Shown: piece after piece, positions 1 to 17,223 of the stretch | How positions within the stretch are numbered: position 1 is the stretch's first letter | Layout: every line of letters starts with the position of its first letter | From: Rotaria sordida | Lineage: Eukaryota > Rotifera > Eurotatoria > Philodinida > Philodinidae | Assembly: GCA_905250125.1 (NCBI GenBank) | Contig: CAJNOL010001017.1 | Coordinates: 21,227 to 85,226, forward strand | Reading direction: 5' to 3' | Length of the DNA stretch: 64,000 bases | Notes under the pieces: model-generated | What the model was told of the DNA's origin: nothing | Seen by the model: the letters and a program-made list of their open reading frames with translations, nothing else | Database searches by the model: none | Program-made: the position numbers and the translations under genes

Positions 1-623
1 AAAAAAAAACAGCAACTGTGCAGATGTAGAAATGTATGGTAGCCAGAGAATGCTCGATCGTCAAGGGAATAACGATATACAGATGGCAGACATTTTGCTG
101 ATCTGCCAGATGGTTCAGATTATTTTCTTGTGGAAACGAACGTAAAAAATAAAGATGGTAGCTATTTGGCCAAATGTTCATTATAAAAAATTTTCAAGGT
201 CATATTAAAGAAATTTTCACTCACATCATATATCATTGAGTTACATGGTACAATGAGAAAAACAATTAATTCTCTTTCCGTCTGTTCACAAGTTGTTCTT
301 ATGCTGATTCGAACGTCAAGTCAAAGAGAAGCAAAGAGCAATTGCCCTTTCCTCTTCATAACAAGAAAGAAGAAAAAAAGAACAGCTGTATGAAGCGAGG
401 GAAAAAAAAACTTGACGAAGACAACAATATATCCACAGACAATAATGACGGAAAAAAAAGATATAATATTCCTTTTTTTTTTTCTATTCTTCTTTCATCT
501 ATACACATAAACATAAAACTTATTTTTCTTGCAGATTGTTTTTTTGCTTTTTGTTCAATAAAAAAAGAAGAAAGACACAAACTGAGCACACACAAATAAA
601 GAGAATAAAACTACTTGGATGGA
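1..623. other. Intergenic, downstream flank of the ELAV gene
   Basis: No gene is recognised. The stretch is AT-rich with long A and T runs. Overlapping frames on both strands around 342-599 are low-complexity Lys/Ser/Phe sequence and look like homopolymer artefacts. The right part probably holds the 3' UTR of the minus-strand ELAV gene, which stops at 624-626. Confidence 0.6.
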
Positions 624-4625
<4,002 letters not shown>

Positions 4626-7600
4626 TTTGTCTGTATACGAATAGAGAAAAAGAATCGAAGACCGGAACCGGCTGATGCCATGCCGAGCTGACGCTTTTGT
4701 CTTTTTTTTTGTTTGATTATTCATCGAGTCTCATTATATATAGATATGATTTTTATTTTATTTAATCAATTTTAGAAATTTGAAAAAAAATTCAAAATGA
4801 TTAATTACATTTTAGAAACAAAAACAAAACATTTTCTATTCAGAGACGAAAGAAAGAGAGAGATTTAGTTGATTAGCATATATTCTATTAGATACTCTCT
4901 CATCTAGAATAATAGAGGAAACAAATCAGTTTTGTCCAATAATGACAAGCTTGTTGATCAATGCTCGTCCAAAAGAAGATGACAGGAAACAGATATTTCG
5001 TTTATTTTTTTACTTGACATTTGTGACACATCGGCATTTTTTTCTCAGAAAGAAAAAAGAAAAGAACTGAACACAAGCCCACACACATAGACGAACGGAT
5101 TAGCATTAGTCCATTCTTTTGGCTCATTGACTTCAGCTGTTTGCCTTTCAGCAATAGACACACATACATACATTATATTTTGACCATCCGGTTATTAGTT
5201 TACTTGTTTATATGTATCGTGAGAATAGAAAAAAAAAAGATTTATGCCTGGAATTAGCACATCATCATCGATGTACGATATTTTTCCTATCAGAATATTT
5301 GCTTTTTTTTGGCACGTAACTACCACAATATCGTGATATATAATTGAATGAAAATGGACCGTATTTTTCTTTTCAAAAAAGACTATCGAATAAACAGAAG
5401 CAAAAGAAAAGATTTGATTACCTGAAGTGTTCTCATATCTTAATCTGAATAGATAATAATGAAAATTTGAAAAAAAAAGTGATAATAATCAAATAATAGA
5501 ATAAAAATATGATGATGATGACGACAAGAGAAAAAAAAGAAATGGAAGAGAGAAGACTGATTTATTGATAAACACATTGATCATACATTCTTCATCGGGT
5601 ACCGACTATGTCTTCTCCCTTTTGGTTTTTTTATATTTATATGGATGTCGTCGTTGTCGATGGCGTTCTTGCTCTTGTACAGAACACGTTGTATCAGTAA
5701 TAGAGGATAAATGAGATAGGAGAAAGAAATCGAGCAATGACGATAACGGAGATGCAATAATGAAAATAAAAAGTATAGATGATGGATCGATCAATTAATG
5801 TAAAAACAAAGCATTATCCATACAGGCAATAATAATACTAACGATGTAAAAAGAGAAACCCAAGCTAGAAAGTGATCTAGAAGAAAAAACATTTTATCGA
5901 CGATAGCTATTCTAATTGCATGTGTCCATATCAATATTCACTGAATATGAAAGTATTTTGACATCCACACACACACACACATACCTGTTTATTTGATTTT
6001 TGTGTTGAATGTTCAGATGTTCGAGTGTGATCTATAAAAATCAAATAATTAATTTTATCAAAATATTTTTATATACCTGTAAGAATATCTTTATTTGATT
6101 AGGCGAATTAAAAGAGAAATAGATACAATTTAACAAGGCGCGAAGGAAAGTTAACAACCGATTAACTAATACATACATTAGGCGGGGAAAACAACAAAAC
6201 GGGAAATTATTTTTTTTATTTATTTCAACTTACATCGTTGTTTTTTCATTGATGATGAAGTTTTCTTCATATCTTCGTTGTTAAATGCTTTTGAAGCTAA
6301 ACGTTTCGACGACGTCTTGAACGAAGAAAATTCAAGTTGATTATCATGCAAGATATAATTATATACTTTCTCTCTTTTTTTTCTCATCACAGATAAAATA
6401 CAAAACAAAAAGAAAAAAGAAAAACGCTGAGATAAATCTTCTTAACAGGAGCTAACGAAAGCAAAAAAAAAAAGAAAAGAATCTACTTACTGTGATTAGG
6501 TGTTGATGCTTATTCTCTAATGAAATCAATACACAATCTATGAAGAGAGTGGAAAAAAAAGAATAACAAATGACTGAATGTCAATTCGTTATGTGTCTTC
6601 TGTGGTTTTTTTTTCGCGCAAGTCACCAAGTGAACACGTGTCATTCAAAAGATTCAACTTGATTTTCATGTCTTTAGAAACAAAACAAAAAAAAAACGAT
6701 AGAAAATCTACAATAAATGTATGTATATTTGGCATAATCAATAGATGATAGAGAAGATTCAAAAGAGTTGTAATGACGCAAAAGAAACATCTGTCATAAT
6801 ATATGAGCCAAATATAACGTTTTTTTCTCTTGAATTTATTTGTAAATGAAATCAGAAATGTTGAATTGAAGGGAATATCCATGCAAATTTGAAGATAATA
6901 AGAATCCCAGTTCAAATTAAACAAGCATAATTAATAGAATAGTTTAATATGACCTAGTGTAACATTTGTACATATCTGTAATCGTTTACTCAATGTTTTC
7001 TTATACAATTACGCACATATGAGATTATCATATAAGTCTATATTAATCGATAAGAAATGATCATGGGTAAATTCCATATCTGTGTTGCCAGGCGTAGAAG
7101 TGAAGATTTTGCAAATTGTCTATGTTATTCACAAAATATAACCTTCGATGTTAATCAACATTGTTAATTTTTTATCGGTTTGGATAAGAAAATTTCTCAT
7201 GACTTCTATTGACATATAATCTCATTAATCATTGAAATAATAAAAAAAATCAAGTAAGACTTATCTCTATATCATCAATATTCTTCTAATCAGTCATGAA
7301 TTTTTGAGAAACAGATGTCGTTAGTCATCAATAAATCAAACAATTCTACGTTTAATCCTTTCAAAATTGTTTAAAATCTTTTAAATAAATTTAATATATT
7401 GTTTTTAATTCTTTCTTAAATAATTCTCAACATTCCTAAAAAAAGCGACAAAACTTTATAAAGGCTTTAATCTGTCATGTAATGGAACTTTAAAATGACT
7501 CATCATTAAACTAGATGATGATGATCATATCACTTGGTTAAATCTTTTTTCTTTTTCAAAGTAGATCAATAAGTTAAATAAAATATGCCATGATTGAATA

Positions 7601-7639
7601 TTATATAAAAATATTCTATAGTATTATGATTATAAGACA
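4626..7639. other. Intergenic between divergent ELAV and MAP4K genes
   Basis: Apart from the candidate ELAV 5' exons (5422-6516), no gene is seen. The sequence is AT-rich with homopolymer runs and a CA run near 5967-5980. It should contain the promoters of both divergent genes. No promoter motif can be called by eye. Confidence 0.5.
5422..6516 (-). other. elav: Candidate alternative 5' coding exons of ELAV
   Basis: Upstream of ELAV exon 2, which starts in phase 0 at 4500, several minus-strand blocks have correct splice borders and compatible phase. Block 5985-6031 (47 nt) ends in phase 0 and encodes HTRTSEHSTQKSNKQ. Block 6234-6315 (82 nt) joins it in phase and encodes TSSKRLASKAF and more. 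Block 6491-6516 (26 nt) joins in phase 0. A separate mini-exon 5422-5436 encodes MRTLQ and ends in phase 0 at a gtaatc donor. Together with MMIGSWHVYK at 4596-4625 this suggests several alternative N-termini. The first ATG of the longer chain was not found. Evidence is phase and border agreement only. Confidence 0.5.
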
Positions 7640-10600
7640 ATGTCAGCAGTAGTTAGTGATTTAAATTCAGCTGCTGGTATTAGCAGTAATCGTTATTTAT
7701 CATTTGATTTTGTTTCAACATCAAGTCCACATGATGAATATGAACTTATACAACGTATTGGTTCAGGAACATATGGGGATGTGTATAAAGTAAATTAAGA
7801 AATTCAAATAAAAATTTCTATACTTTCTTTTTTTTTGCTTCAAGGCAAGACATATTCCAACAGCATCAATGCGAGCTCTCAAAGTAATTAAGCTTGAAGC
7901 TGGAGATGATTTTAATATAATTCAACAAGAAATTCTTATGATGTTACAATGTAGTCATCCAAATATAATTGCATATTTTGGAAGTTATTTAAAGTAAAAA
8001 AGAAATAAACAAAAAAGAAAACAGTATTCTTATATTAAATATTTAGACGAGATAAATTATGGATTGCTATGGAACTTTGTGCTGGTGGTTCAATGCAAGA
8101 TATTTATCATGGTTAGTAAAACAATCTTTGAAGTTTTTTTTTTTTTTTTTGCGAAGATAAAAATTTTTATTTTATTAGTTTATGGACCACTTGGTGAATT
8201 ACAAATAGCTTACATACTTAAAGAAACATTAAAAGGTTTAGATTATCTTCATAGAAATGGAAAAATGCATCGAGATGTTAAAGTAAAAAAATTTTCTTAC
8301 ATAAAAGAAAAACAAATAAAAATTTCATTTTTTTAAAAATAGGGTGCGAATATCTTATTAACAGAAGATGGAAATGTTAAATTAGGTAAATGAGTATTTT
8401 TATATTAATCTCTCGATTCGAATTTTTTTGTTTCTTCAGCTGATTTCGGTGTAGCAGCAAGTATAACAGCAACTATATGTAAACGAAAATCATTTATTGG
8501 TACACCTTATTGGTAAGTGATAAAACAAAATAAAGATTATTAGACATTATTGATTAATTTAGGATGGCACCTGAAGTAGCAGCTGTTGAACGTAAAGGTG
8601 GTTATAATCATTTATGTGATATATGGGCTGTTGGTATAACAGCAATTGAATTTGCTGAATTACAACCACCAATGTTTGATTTACATCCAATGCGTGCATT
8701 ATTTTTAATGTCAAAATCAGGTTTTAAATCACCAACATTAAAAGATAAAATGAAATGGACAATAACATTTCAAAATTTTGTTAAATTTGCATTAACAAAA
8801 AATCCTAAAAAACGACCATCAGCTGAAAAATTACTTGACGTAATGGAAATGAAAAACTTTGAGACATTTTTCTTTTTAAGTTTTATTTTGTTATGTTTAG
8901 CATCCATTTCTTCAAGGAAATTTAACTACAGCTATTGCACGTGATCTACTTGATAGAGTACATAATGGTGCAACAAGTAATCAGATATCAGAAGATCGAG
9001 ATGATGATGATGATGATAGAGTTAGTCAATTTTATTTTAAAATTTTATCAATTGATTTCATTTTTTTTTTTGTGTATTATTTAAGAATAATTCTCAGGCA
9101 CCAAGGAAGATCACATCGAATAAAGAACAACCTATTGTATCTTCGTCGAGTAAGATTAAGATTTTTATTTTTATAGAAAGGAGAAAATAGAATGCATAGG
9201 AAAAATCATTTAACTGATACAAAAATCTGTGATTTTTGTTTGACTTTCTTTTTATTGTAATAATCATAATGTTATTATTTAAAAACAAATTTAGATGTTC
9301 GTCCAATAATAACGAATATAAATCAACCACCATTAATCCGTAGTTCAATTCTCAATGATCCCATTCAATCAGAAACAAATGGAATTAATTCGACAAATGA
9401 TACTGTAACTTAAATCTTTAAAATTAAACAAAAAGACAGAACCTTCATAAATCGTATGTTTTTCTTTTAGCGTTCTGCAATAAATATCGATGAAACGTAA
9501 GTAATAAATAATCGACAATGGATTTGTTTGCAAATCTATTTATCTAGTGGACTTTTGGATTCATTTCTCGACGAATTATCCCGACGGTATTTTAGAAAAA
9601 AAAATTCCTAGTTGCTAAAAAGAAAAAAAAACTCAACGCTTAGCATGAATAGTTCCACATATCTAACATTGAATATTTAATTTGAACAATAAAAAAATAT
9701 TGATTTTATTTTTTTTATTTTTAGTGGACATGTTCCACCATCAATAAAACATAAAGATAATGGAAATACTGAACATATTCAAAGATTAAAATCTTTAGGT
9801 TTAGCTGATGAAGATATTCAAGTAAATGAAGAACGAAAAAAATTTTCTCGAGAAAAAAAAATGAATTTTTCTTTTTTTTTTAATTTCTAGCGTTTAATGT
9901 CTAAATTACCATTAAGTGCATTTGATGATTTAGCATTAAATGAAATTAAACATATAGTTGACGTTATGCGTGATGCTGATGTTGAAGAAAATGAAGATGA
10001 ATTAAATGATAATAATACAATAAAACGATCACCATTACCTATATCATTACCAGCAAAATCAAATAAAACAAAGAAAAAAGATCAACAAATGATTTATGAA
10101 AATATAGATACAAATAATAATACATTAAAATCAAAAAATGATGATAATACATTGAAATCAAAACAAGATAAAACAACAATGTCAACATTATCAAATGGAA
10201 TTCCAAGTGTACCTAGAGTTCATATGGGTGCTGGTTTTATGAAGATATTTAATGAATGTCCATTAGAAATTCATGCTAGTTATTGTTGGATTAATAATGA
10301 AACTAGAGGTAAAATTAATGAGATTTTTTCAAACAAAAAATAAAAAATATTTTCTTGTTGACTAAATAAAAGAATTTTTCGTTTTTTTATTGAAGAACAA
10401 AAAGCTTTTCTATGTCTAGGTAATCGAAACAAAACGACATAAAAATGTGATAGAAAGGCAAAATACGTCTGCCTTTCGGGTACCTTGAGGGATGATCTGT
10501 TGCCTAGCAACAGATTCAATAATCTGATATCTTTCCGACAACTAATACTAGCTGTAGCTCTGGACACAAGGTCGATCTGACATGCACAGTTCTTGAGCTT

Positions 10601-13600
10601 CCAATATACATTAACTAACCTCAAGGGCACATGTATGCCACAACGTACTCAGCATGCTATCGGATGGATTATACGAGACAAACAGCCGTTAGTGACTTGT
10701 TCAGGGTCATTTCATATCAGATAGTACCAAGATTTGAGCACAATACCTTGTGGATACGTACCAATCAACGTAGCCCATCAGCCTAATAGTATTTGACTGC
10801 ATACATCAAACAGCAAGAGTAAAATTTCTTTTTTTTAAACTTTCCTGCGCAAGTTTCAAAGTAGGTTTTTTCTGATACACACCACTGAAATCAATAGACA
10901 AGAAGTTATCGTGACTGAAACTACAAAATCTTGATCTTGCGCATTTATAGTGACAATACCAATATTAGCCTTACAAGGGAAGGTCCCAAGTCGGACTCGC
11001 TAATCGGACTAATATTTTGCCCTGACGAGACTAGTAGAAGCCTATAAGGATTCGTTCCCCAGCTATTGTAATTTTACTGAATTTTTCATCTCTGGCAAAG
11101 TATTAGACAAAAAAAATCGAATTATAGAATTTCGATCTGAAATTTTGCCCATAGGTGGATATCGTAGGCATTAGAATGTTCTGAGAATTTCAGCGTAAGA
11201 GGATATGGCTGGAACGTCCAGGGCGTTCTAATATCCATGGGACCTACCTATAGGCGAAATTTCAGATTGAAATTCCATAATTCGGTTTTTTCACCGATAT
11301 CTTGCCAGAAATTTTTAAAAAATTAGTAAAATTGTAATAACCTGAGAAAGAGAGTGCATGAAGATTAGAATCCATCGAGTCCAAAATTTTCAGATCCGAG
11401 TTCGATACCAACTCGATGAGATCTAATGGGTATGAATCCTTATAGGCTTCTACCAGTCTCGTCGGAACACAATATCAGTTCAATCGACGAGTCACACATG
11501 GAAACTTTCCTTCGTTAGTGTATGATCTTTTCAAGATTGAAACTAAAATATACCAACGTTGAAGTTCTAACTAGAAATCACATAATAATCAAATTAAAAA
11601 AGGCAAATACTAACTGAATTTAGACTATGTAATTTCGCGCTGGATCGGATCTGAAAAGAAATAGATCCGCGTCTCTTTTTTTTTTTGGCTTCATAAATTT
11701 TACTAACTAATAAAAATAAAGGAAAGATCTATCTTTCTCTCAAAGTTTAGATATTAATTAATACGGATAACCAAATAAAAATTGTAAAATTTGATTTTTT
11801 TTTCAACATCTGATTTATTTTCTTTTATTAGATCAATTGGTATTAATTGCTGCTGAAGAAGGTGTTTATTCTCTGAATCTCAATGAATTGCATGATGCTA
11901 CATTAGAATTGGTAATTTAACTATTGAAAACAAATTCTTTTCATCAACTATTCTTTTTAGTTATATCCAAGACGAACAACTTGGTTATTTGTTAAAGATA
12001 ATATTCTCTGGTCAATCTCGGGTAATCATTTTGTTTTTCAAAGATCTTCTGTTTTTTTTTTCTTATTTCCAAATTTTATTTTTAGGAAAAGCTAACACAT
12101 TATATCGACATGACCTTCATTTATTATTTCATAATAAAAGTACAGCAAGACTATCTCTTCAATTAAATAAAATTCCACAAAAATTTGAAAAATTAATGCC
12201 AAAGTAAAAAAAAAAGAAAAATGTGAGTTTCTTTTTTCCAAAAAATATTTTTTGTTGTTTTAGAAAATTAGTTACATCAGTTAAAATAAATAATACACGT
12301 GGATGTATTCGATGTTGTGTTGGAAGAAATCAATTTAATGGTTTTATTTATCTTGCTGGAATGTTAACAAATGAAATTTTTCTTATGCAATATTATGATC
12401 CATTAAGAAAATTTATGCATTTAAAAGTATACACAAACTTATTTTTTTGTCTTTGTTTATTTTATTCTCTTTTTCAGACGGTTTCTATTTCAATACCTGC
12501 TGAACCACCAATATTTGAAATGATTTTTTCACCGGAAAATCAATATGCAATTGTATGTATTGGTGTTAGTAAAAGGTAAATAAAATTTTTTTTATCTAAT
12601 TTTTATTGTTTAATTTATATTTAGTAAATCTGTTGCTAATTCATATAAATTTGCTTCAATTAATTTTGAAACGGAAAAAATGGAAAATTATCATGATGGT
12701 ATGTAAGATGATGATTAGATTGAAAACAAAAAAAAAACAGTTTTTATGGAAATGTATCCAATTCGAACAACATAAATAAGAATATTTTCAATTAAATTAG
12801 TTTTTAATAAAATTTAAACCTAAGAAAACATTGAAGTTTTAGTTCGTAATAGTTTTCAAAGATCGATACAGTTCTATTTAATCCTCTAAGTACCATTGCT
12901 TGACCATGATTGCTAGAGACTTCTAAATTTGAGTGATCATTATTAACAGGAAATGCTAATTATCCAAGAAGTTTAGGCATTTTTTCTTGGATGATTCATG
13001 AGATTTAAACGTTTCATTTCTTTTACCATAAAAGCAAGCAACTCCTGACGAGAGAATCTCCTCAGATGTTCCCTTCCGATTTCAATGATTGTTTTTTGTC
13101 TATAGATACTACATAGTGTTCTAATAAAAATCTTAAAAAGATATGACTAAGTTATCGAATTTTTAGTGTATCTATTTTCTATAGAGACCCTAGATTTTCG
13201 AAAAACTTGTATTTTTGAATTTTGATCTGAAACTTTGTACATATAAAGAACTCAACTAGACTAGCTTCCATAAAAATACTCAGAAGTCTTGAACAAAGTC
13301 TTCTCGAGATATGTGACTTTCAAGATGAAGATTCTCTTTTATGGATAGTGTCTACAAGATGCATCTTTTGAAAGCTTCATGTCTCGAAGAGACTTTGTTC
13401 AAAAATTGTGAATTTTTTTATGAAAGCTAATCTAGTTGAGCTCTTTATATGCATAAAATTTAGTAAAGGAAAACATCACTCATTATAGATAATAGGAATA
13501 GAGAGGAATCTTAATTTCTTCAAATTCTCCAAACAAAATCTATACTCTTTTGTAAATCAATTTGCTTGATATATGCTTCTTCCAATAAATAATACATTAA

Positions 13601-14735
13601 AAAAATACTTGTAGGAAAACAGTTAACGAGGAAATATTTCTAAGTATCAACTTGCTTTTGAGTAGAGATTATGTGCATTATGTAGGTTTTAATGAACTAT
13701 GAATGCCATGAAAAGCGTTCGGGTTAATAACTAATTCTATCGAGATATTGTATTTTTTTAGCACAATGCCGTGGTTCCGTCAGGAAAACGGAGTTTCGAA
13801 TTTCGACTTAAACTTTCACAGTAAGCTATTCTCATTGAGACGCGTCTCTTTGCAAAATTTCGAGTCGAAATTTGAAACTCAAGTTTCCAGGTGTTCCTGA
13901 GGGGGACCACAACATTATTCTGAAAAATACAGTACTTCGGCAGTAATAAGCTATTAGTCCGAACCTTTTCAAGGTTTTCATAGCTCATTAGAATCTATAT
14001 GATGCACATAGTTCCGAGTTTAAAACGATTTGAAACTTAGAAAACGTTTCCTTGTAAGTTTTCTTCGTACATTCTTATTAATTTTTATCTTAACGAGTTA
14101 ATTATGTGTTTAGTTTCTCTTCTATCGGATGTTTCTTATGTACTTCAACATGAAAAGGATGCTGATACAGTGCTTATTTGTCATGGAAGTAAGTTTAAAA
14201 ATAAAAAAAAACCTGGGAAATAAAATTCTAAGTTCTATTTAATTTAGATAATATAGCAATAGTTAATTCTCAAGGTAAACCTCGCACAAGTAGACGAACG
14301 TTATCTGAACTTCATTTTGATTGTGAAGTTCGATCATTAGGTAAAAAGTATTGAAATAATTACTTTTTTAATGTATTTTTTCCATGTTTTTAAGTTTGTT
14401 TACAAGACAGTGTACTTGCATTTCATGAACATGGAATGCAAGGTAGAAGTCTCAAAGATAACGAAGTTATACAAGAAGTTTATGATCATACTCGATCATT
14501 TCGAGTTATCGGTAGTGATCGGTAAATAATTGAAATTTTTAATATCTAAACAAATTTAGTTCATTGTGTTTTTTTTTTCTAAAGACTAATTGTCTTACAA
14601 AGTCGTCCATCATTATCTTCCAAATCGTCGGATATAGATAATAATCTCACACAATCAATAACTGCATTAACTACGGCATCATTTTCAACATCACCATGCG
14701 ATTTGCATATATTAATGGGTCATGAAAATACATAA
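7640..14735 (+). CDS. map4k: MAP4K (germinal-centre kinase) with C-terminal CNH domain
   Basis: Ser/Thr kinase of the GCK-I group (MAP4K3/MAP4K5-like), acting upstream of JNK, Hippo or TOR signalling in animals. Twenty-four exons assemble to 924 aa, in frame from ATG 7640 to TAA 14733-14735. The kinase domain shows glycine loop [11 protein letters not shown], the catalytic lysine in [23 protein letters not shown] in LADFGVAAS, and GTPYWMAPEV. A Ser/Asn/Lys-rich linker with an acidic run (EDRDDDDDD) follows. The CNH domain begins around [19 protein letters not shown] and runs to the end ([10 protein letters not shown]). Introns are about 45-140 bp except 10309-11831 and 12699-14113, both carrying foldback elements. 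All motifs are intact, so an active kinase is expected. Assignment to one MAP4K paralogue is not possible by eye. Confidence 0.93.
10976..11513. repeat. Foldback element in MAP4K intron 14
   Basis: Near-complete palindrome. The left end (ggaaggtcccaagtcggact, then gacgagactagtagaagcct) is matched in reverse complement by the right end (aggcttctaccagtctcgtc near 11443). Inner parts around a Gln/Pro-free noncoding core (tatggaattt/aaattccata type) also pair. Centre near 11215. The inner arms are similar to those of the element at 33.9-34.26 kb. Confidence 0.8.
13048..13460. repeat. Foldback element, probably truncated, in MAP4K intron 20
   Basis: Arms about 13225-13335 and 13340-13460 are inverted copies (actcaactagactagcttcc against its complement). 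The left flank 13048-13225 has no partner here but matches the end of the 33.24-33.77 kb element (tctatagatactacatagtg). This suggests a family member that lost its right end. Confidence 0.75.
13755..13915. repeat. Short palindrome in MAP4K intron 20
   Basis: Inverted repeat of about 160 bp. The left end (gtggttccgtcagg) pairs with the right end (cctgagggggaccac). The inner part pairs over ttcgaatttcgactt. It lies 300 bp downstream of the larger foldback element in the same intron. Confidence 0.6.
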
Positions 14736-16602
14736 TCATATTTATTCTTCCATGTTTCTTTTTTCTGTTTATATATGTGTATAAAAAAAACAAAGATAGG
14801 TTTATCATGCATATAGCCGGCCGGTATTATGAAAATTCAAACAAACTTTCTGCTCTTTTCTTTTTTAAAGTCAATTTCTTGTTCAGCTTTTTTTTTTTCT
14901 ACGTATAACAGTGTTTTGTGAAAAGAATAATTCTTCATTTCAATAATCTATGCGCGTGTGTGTGTATTCAAGGTCAGATTTGTTATTATACTTCATTTAC
15001 TAGTTAATCGTTCTTCTATATTCATATATATATATATATATATATGTAAGGCACTGTGCAATAGATGAGCGACCTTATTGTTTGCTCTATAACATACAAG
15101 TGCCTAAATTATTACTTCACGTATGTGTGTATCTTTATTCAGATAGTGTGTTTGTTGATTATGTGGAATGAAATACGTATGTGTAAGAGTATCATTATCG
15201 TCTTATTCGACTCTATGACTTGTGTTTTTTTTCGTGTCTTTTGGTATAAATGAAATTTAATTTACGGAAAAAAAAACAATGAAAATCAATCAAATTTTTT
15301 TCACAATGGAATATGTTGAAGGATGAAACTAAAGATGTATCGATAAGATCTGTGACTGATGATATAGAAAGATATCTTTCAGTTAGAATCTTACGGGACA
15401 GTCTCGAATTCCGAAAACTCTTATTTGTAATATTCTGCGGGACATTCGGGATCGAGGATATTTTGCAAATAAAACCGAAGATTCGGAACCAGAAAAAAGT
15501 TTGTCATGCAACTATAATGGATGTTATTTTAAGTATAACTGCTTTAAATAATTCATCGTTTTGATGTTTATGATAGTTATAATAAATGGAATATTTTATT
15601 TAAAATTTAATTATATCCAAAAACTTTTATGAATACAATGGCATTTCGTTTTGAATCTCGATCACGCCGTCAAAATTCATTATGCTTTCGTACTCTATTT
15701 GACTACAACATTACCAATTATTATTTCTTATACTACTGTTGTTAGTACTTGCTGTCTTTTAATTAATTTCATTTTATTACAAAAAAAAGTAGACGTAACA
15801 AGTGTAAAAAGAAACAATTGGTAATAGAACTACGATACCATAGTGACTATCAGTATGATTAGAACAGCAATTCAGTAAAATATTCAATATAAATGTGCTT
15901 GAATTGATTAACATATACCTTCTTTTTGATCGAACAAAGGTTACTATTGAATTTATAGAGAAGCATTGCTTCAAATAATTTATACAAGCTCCTTAGTGGT
16001 TTATAAAAGAAATTCTTGCAAATCGTGTTAAAACAATATTAAATTATGGTTCATTATTATACTATTGTTAGATGATTTCTGAGTTTTATTTTTAATAACT
16101 CGTGATAAAAATAGAATTAGGATCTGCAGGTTTTGTCAATACGAAAGGATTCGAGAAGATGACGTTGATATATGTACAGATTAATCCACAGCTACTGATG
16201 CTTATTTTTTTAAAATCAATTGATCGTCTAAAAGTTATTGTCTTTGAAAAATATTGACGTGCTTCGAATTTAACACCAGTAATAGTATTCAAAAATAAGG
16301 CAAATGATTCAATATATTTTCTTTTATTTTTATTGGATGTTTATTCAAAATTCGTGTCAAAGACTATAACTTTCTCATCAGTTATATACAAGCCAAAATC
16401 GTAATTTGATAATATATTCAAGCAATATTGCCTTTCGAAATTTTTGTACAGTAGTTTAACTAGTATTATATTTTGCTCTCATCTTCCTCGTGATCGTAGA
16501 ACAATATGTTATATCTGGACAATATATAAAAGAAAAGAAAAAAGAAAAAAACAAAGAACAAGAATAGCTATAAGAATCATTTCTTATATTCTCACATACG
16601 AC
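14736..16602. other. Intergenic; nothing recognised
   Basis: Holds the MAP4K 3' flank, a TA microsatellite at about 15027-15046 and AT-rich sequence. A frame at 15313-15564 has no recognisable domain and lies in ordinary-looking noncoding sequence, so it is not called. Confidence 0.5.
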
Positions 16603-17223
16603 ATGACATGTAACGAAGTTAACTGCATAAATTTATCCTGTGCTTTATGTTATGATTGTCAACAATCACTCTGTTTAAATCATATTATAATACATCATGA
16701 TACTTTTGTTGAGCGTCATTTATCATTCTATGAAATTCTTCAACAATTATATCATAAACTTCATTCAATGAGTATTGAACAATGTTATCATCAAGTATTC
16801 GAACAATTATCATTAAATCATACTTATACGACAGATACAATTCTTCATCTTCGTTCAATACGTGAAGAACTTATTGAACAATTAAATAAATTTAAACAAA
16901 ACCAATTTAATCAATTAAAAAAAATTAGTTTTAGACTTTATGATACAAAACAAATAATTGATAATGATGAAGCAAATGATATTAAAATTAAATTAGAACA
17001 AATTCAAAAATCAATTAATTCACTTGTTTATGGTATACATTTAGAAATGTCTAAAACAACAAAAAATATTCAATGTCGAAAAATTTTTCATCATAAAACA
17101 CAATCATCATCCGATATTAAAACAGATTTATTATTACAAAAAAGTTCTAGTTGGACAAATGGATCTACTGAAAATTATTGGAAGAAAAAAAATGAATCAG
17201 ATGAACGTTTATCATTGTTTTGA
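16603..17223 (+). CDS. Small B-box-like zinc-finger/coiled-coil protein
   Basis: Intronless frame of 206 aa. The N-terminus has a Cys/His cluster, CNEVNCINLSCALCYDC followed by SLCLNHIIIHH, resembling a B-box type zinc finger. The middle (about residues 60-150) is rich in Leu, Gln, Glu and Lys in heptad-like order and probably forms a coiled coil. The tail is Ser/Lys-rich. Such TRIM-like proteins often act as scaffolds or ubiquitin-related adaptors, but no RING or NHL part is present, so no function is assigned. The frame stays open upstream to 16444 without an ATG, so the ATG at 16603 just before the zinc cluster is chosen. An AATAAA lies about 10 bp after the stop. Missing introns are unusual for this window. 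Confidence 0.7.
   Translation: MTCNEVNCINLSCALCYDCQQSLCLNHIIIHHDTFVERHLSFYEILQQLYHKLHSMSIEQCYHQVFEQLSLNHTYTTDTILHLRSIREELIEQLNKFKQNQFNQLKKISFRLYDTKQIIDNDEANDIKIKLEQIQKSINSLVYGIHLEMSKTTKNIQCRKIFHHKTQSSSDIKTDLLLQKSSSWTNGSTENYWKKKNESDERLSLF

Noticed and set aside
15313-15564. 83-codon frame starting at an ATG
   Set aside because: No recognisable domain, no neighbouring exon-like blocks; composition resembles surrounding noncoding sequence.
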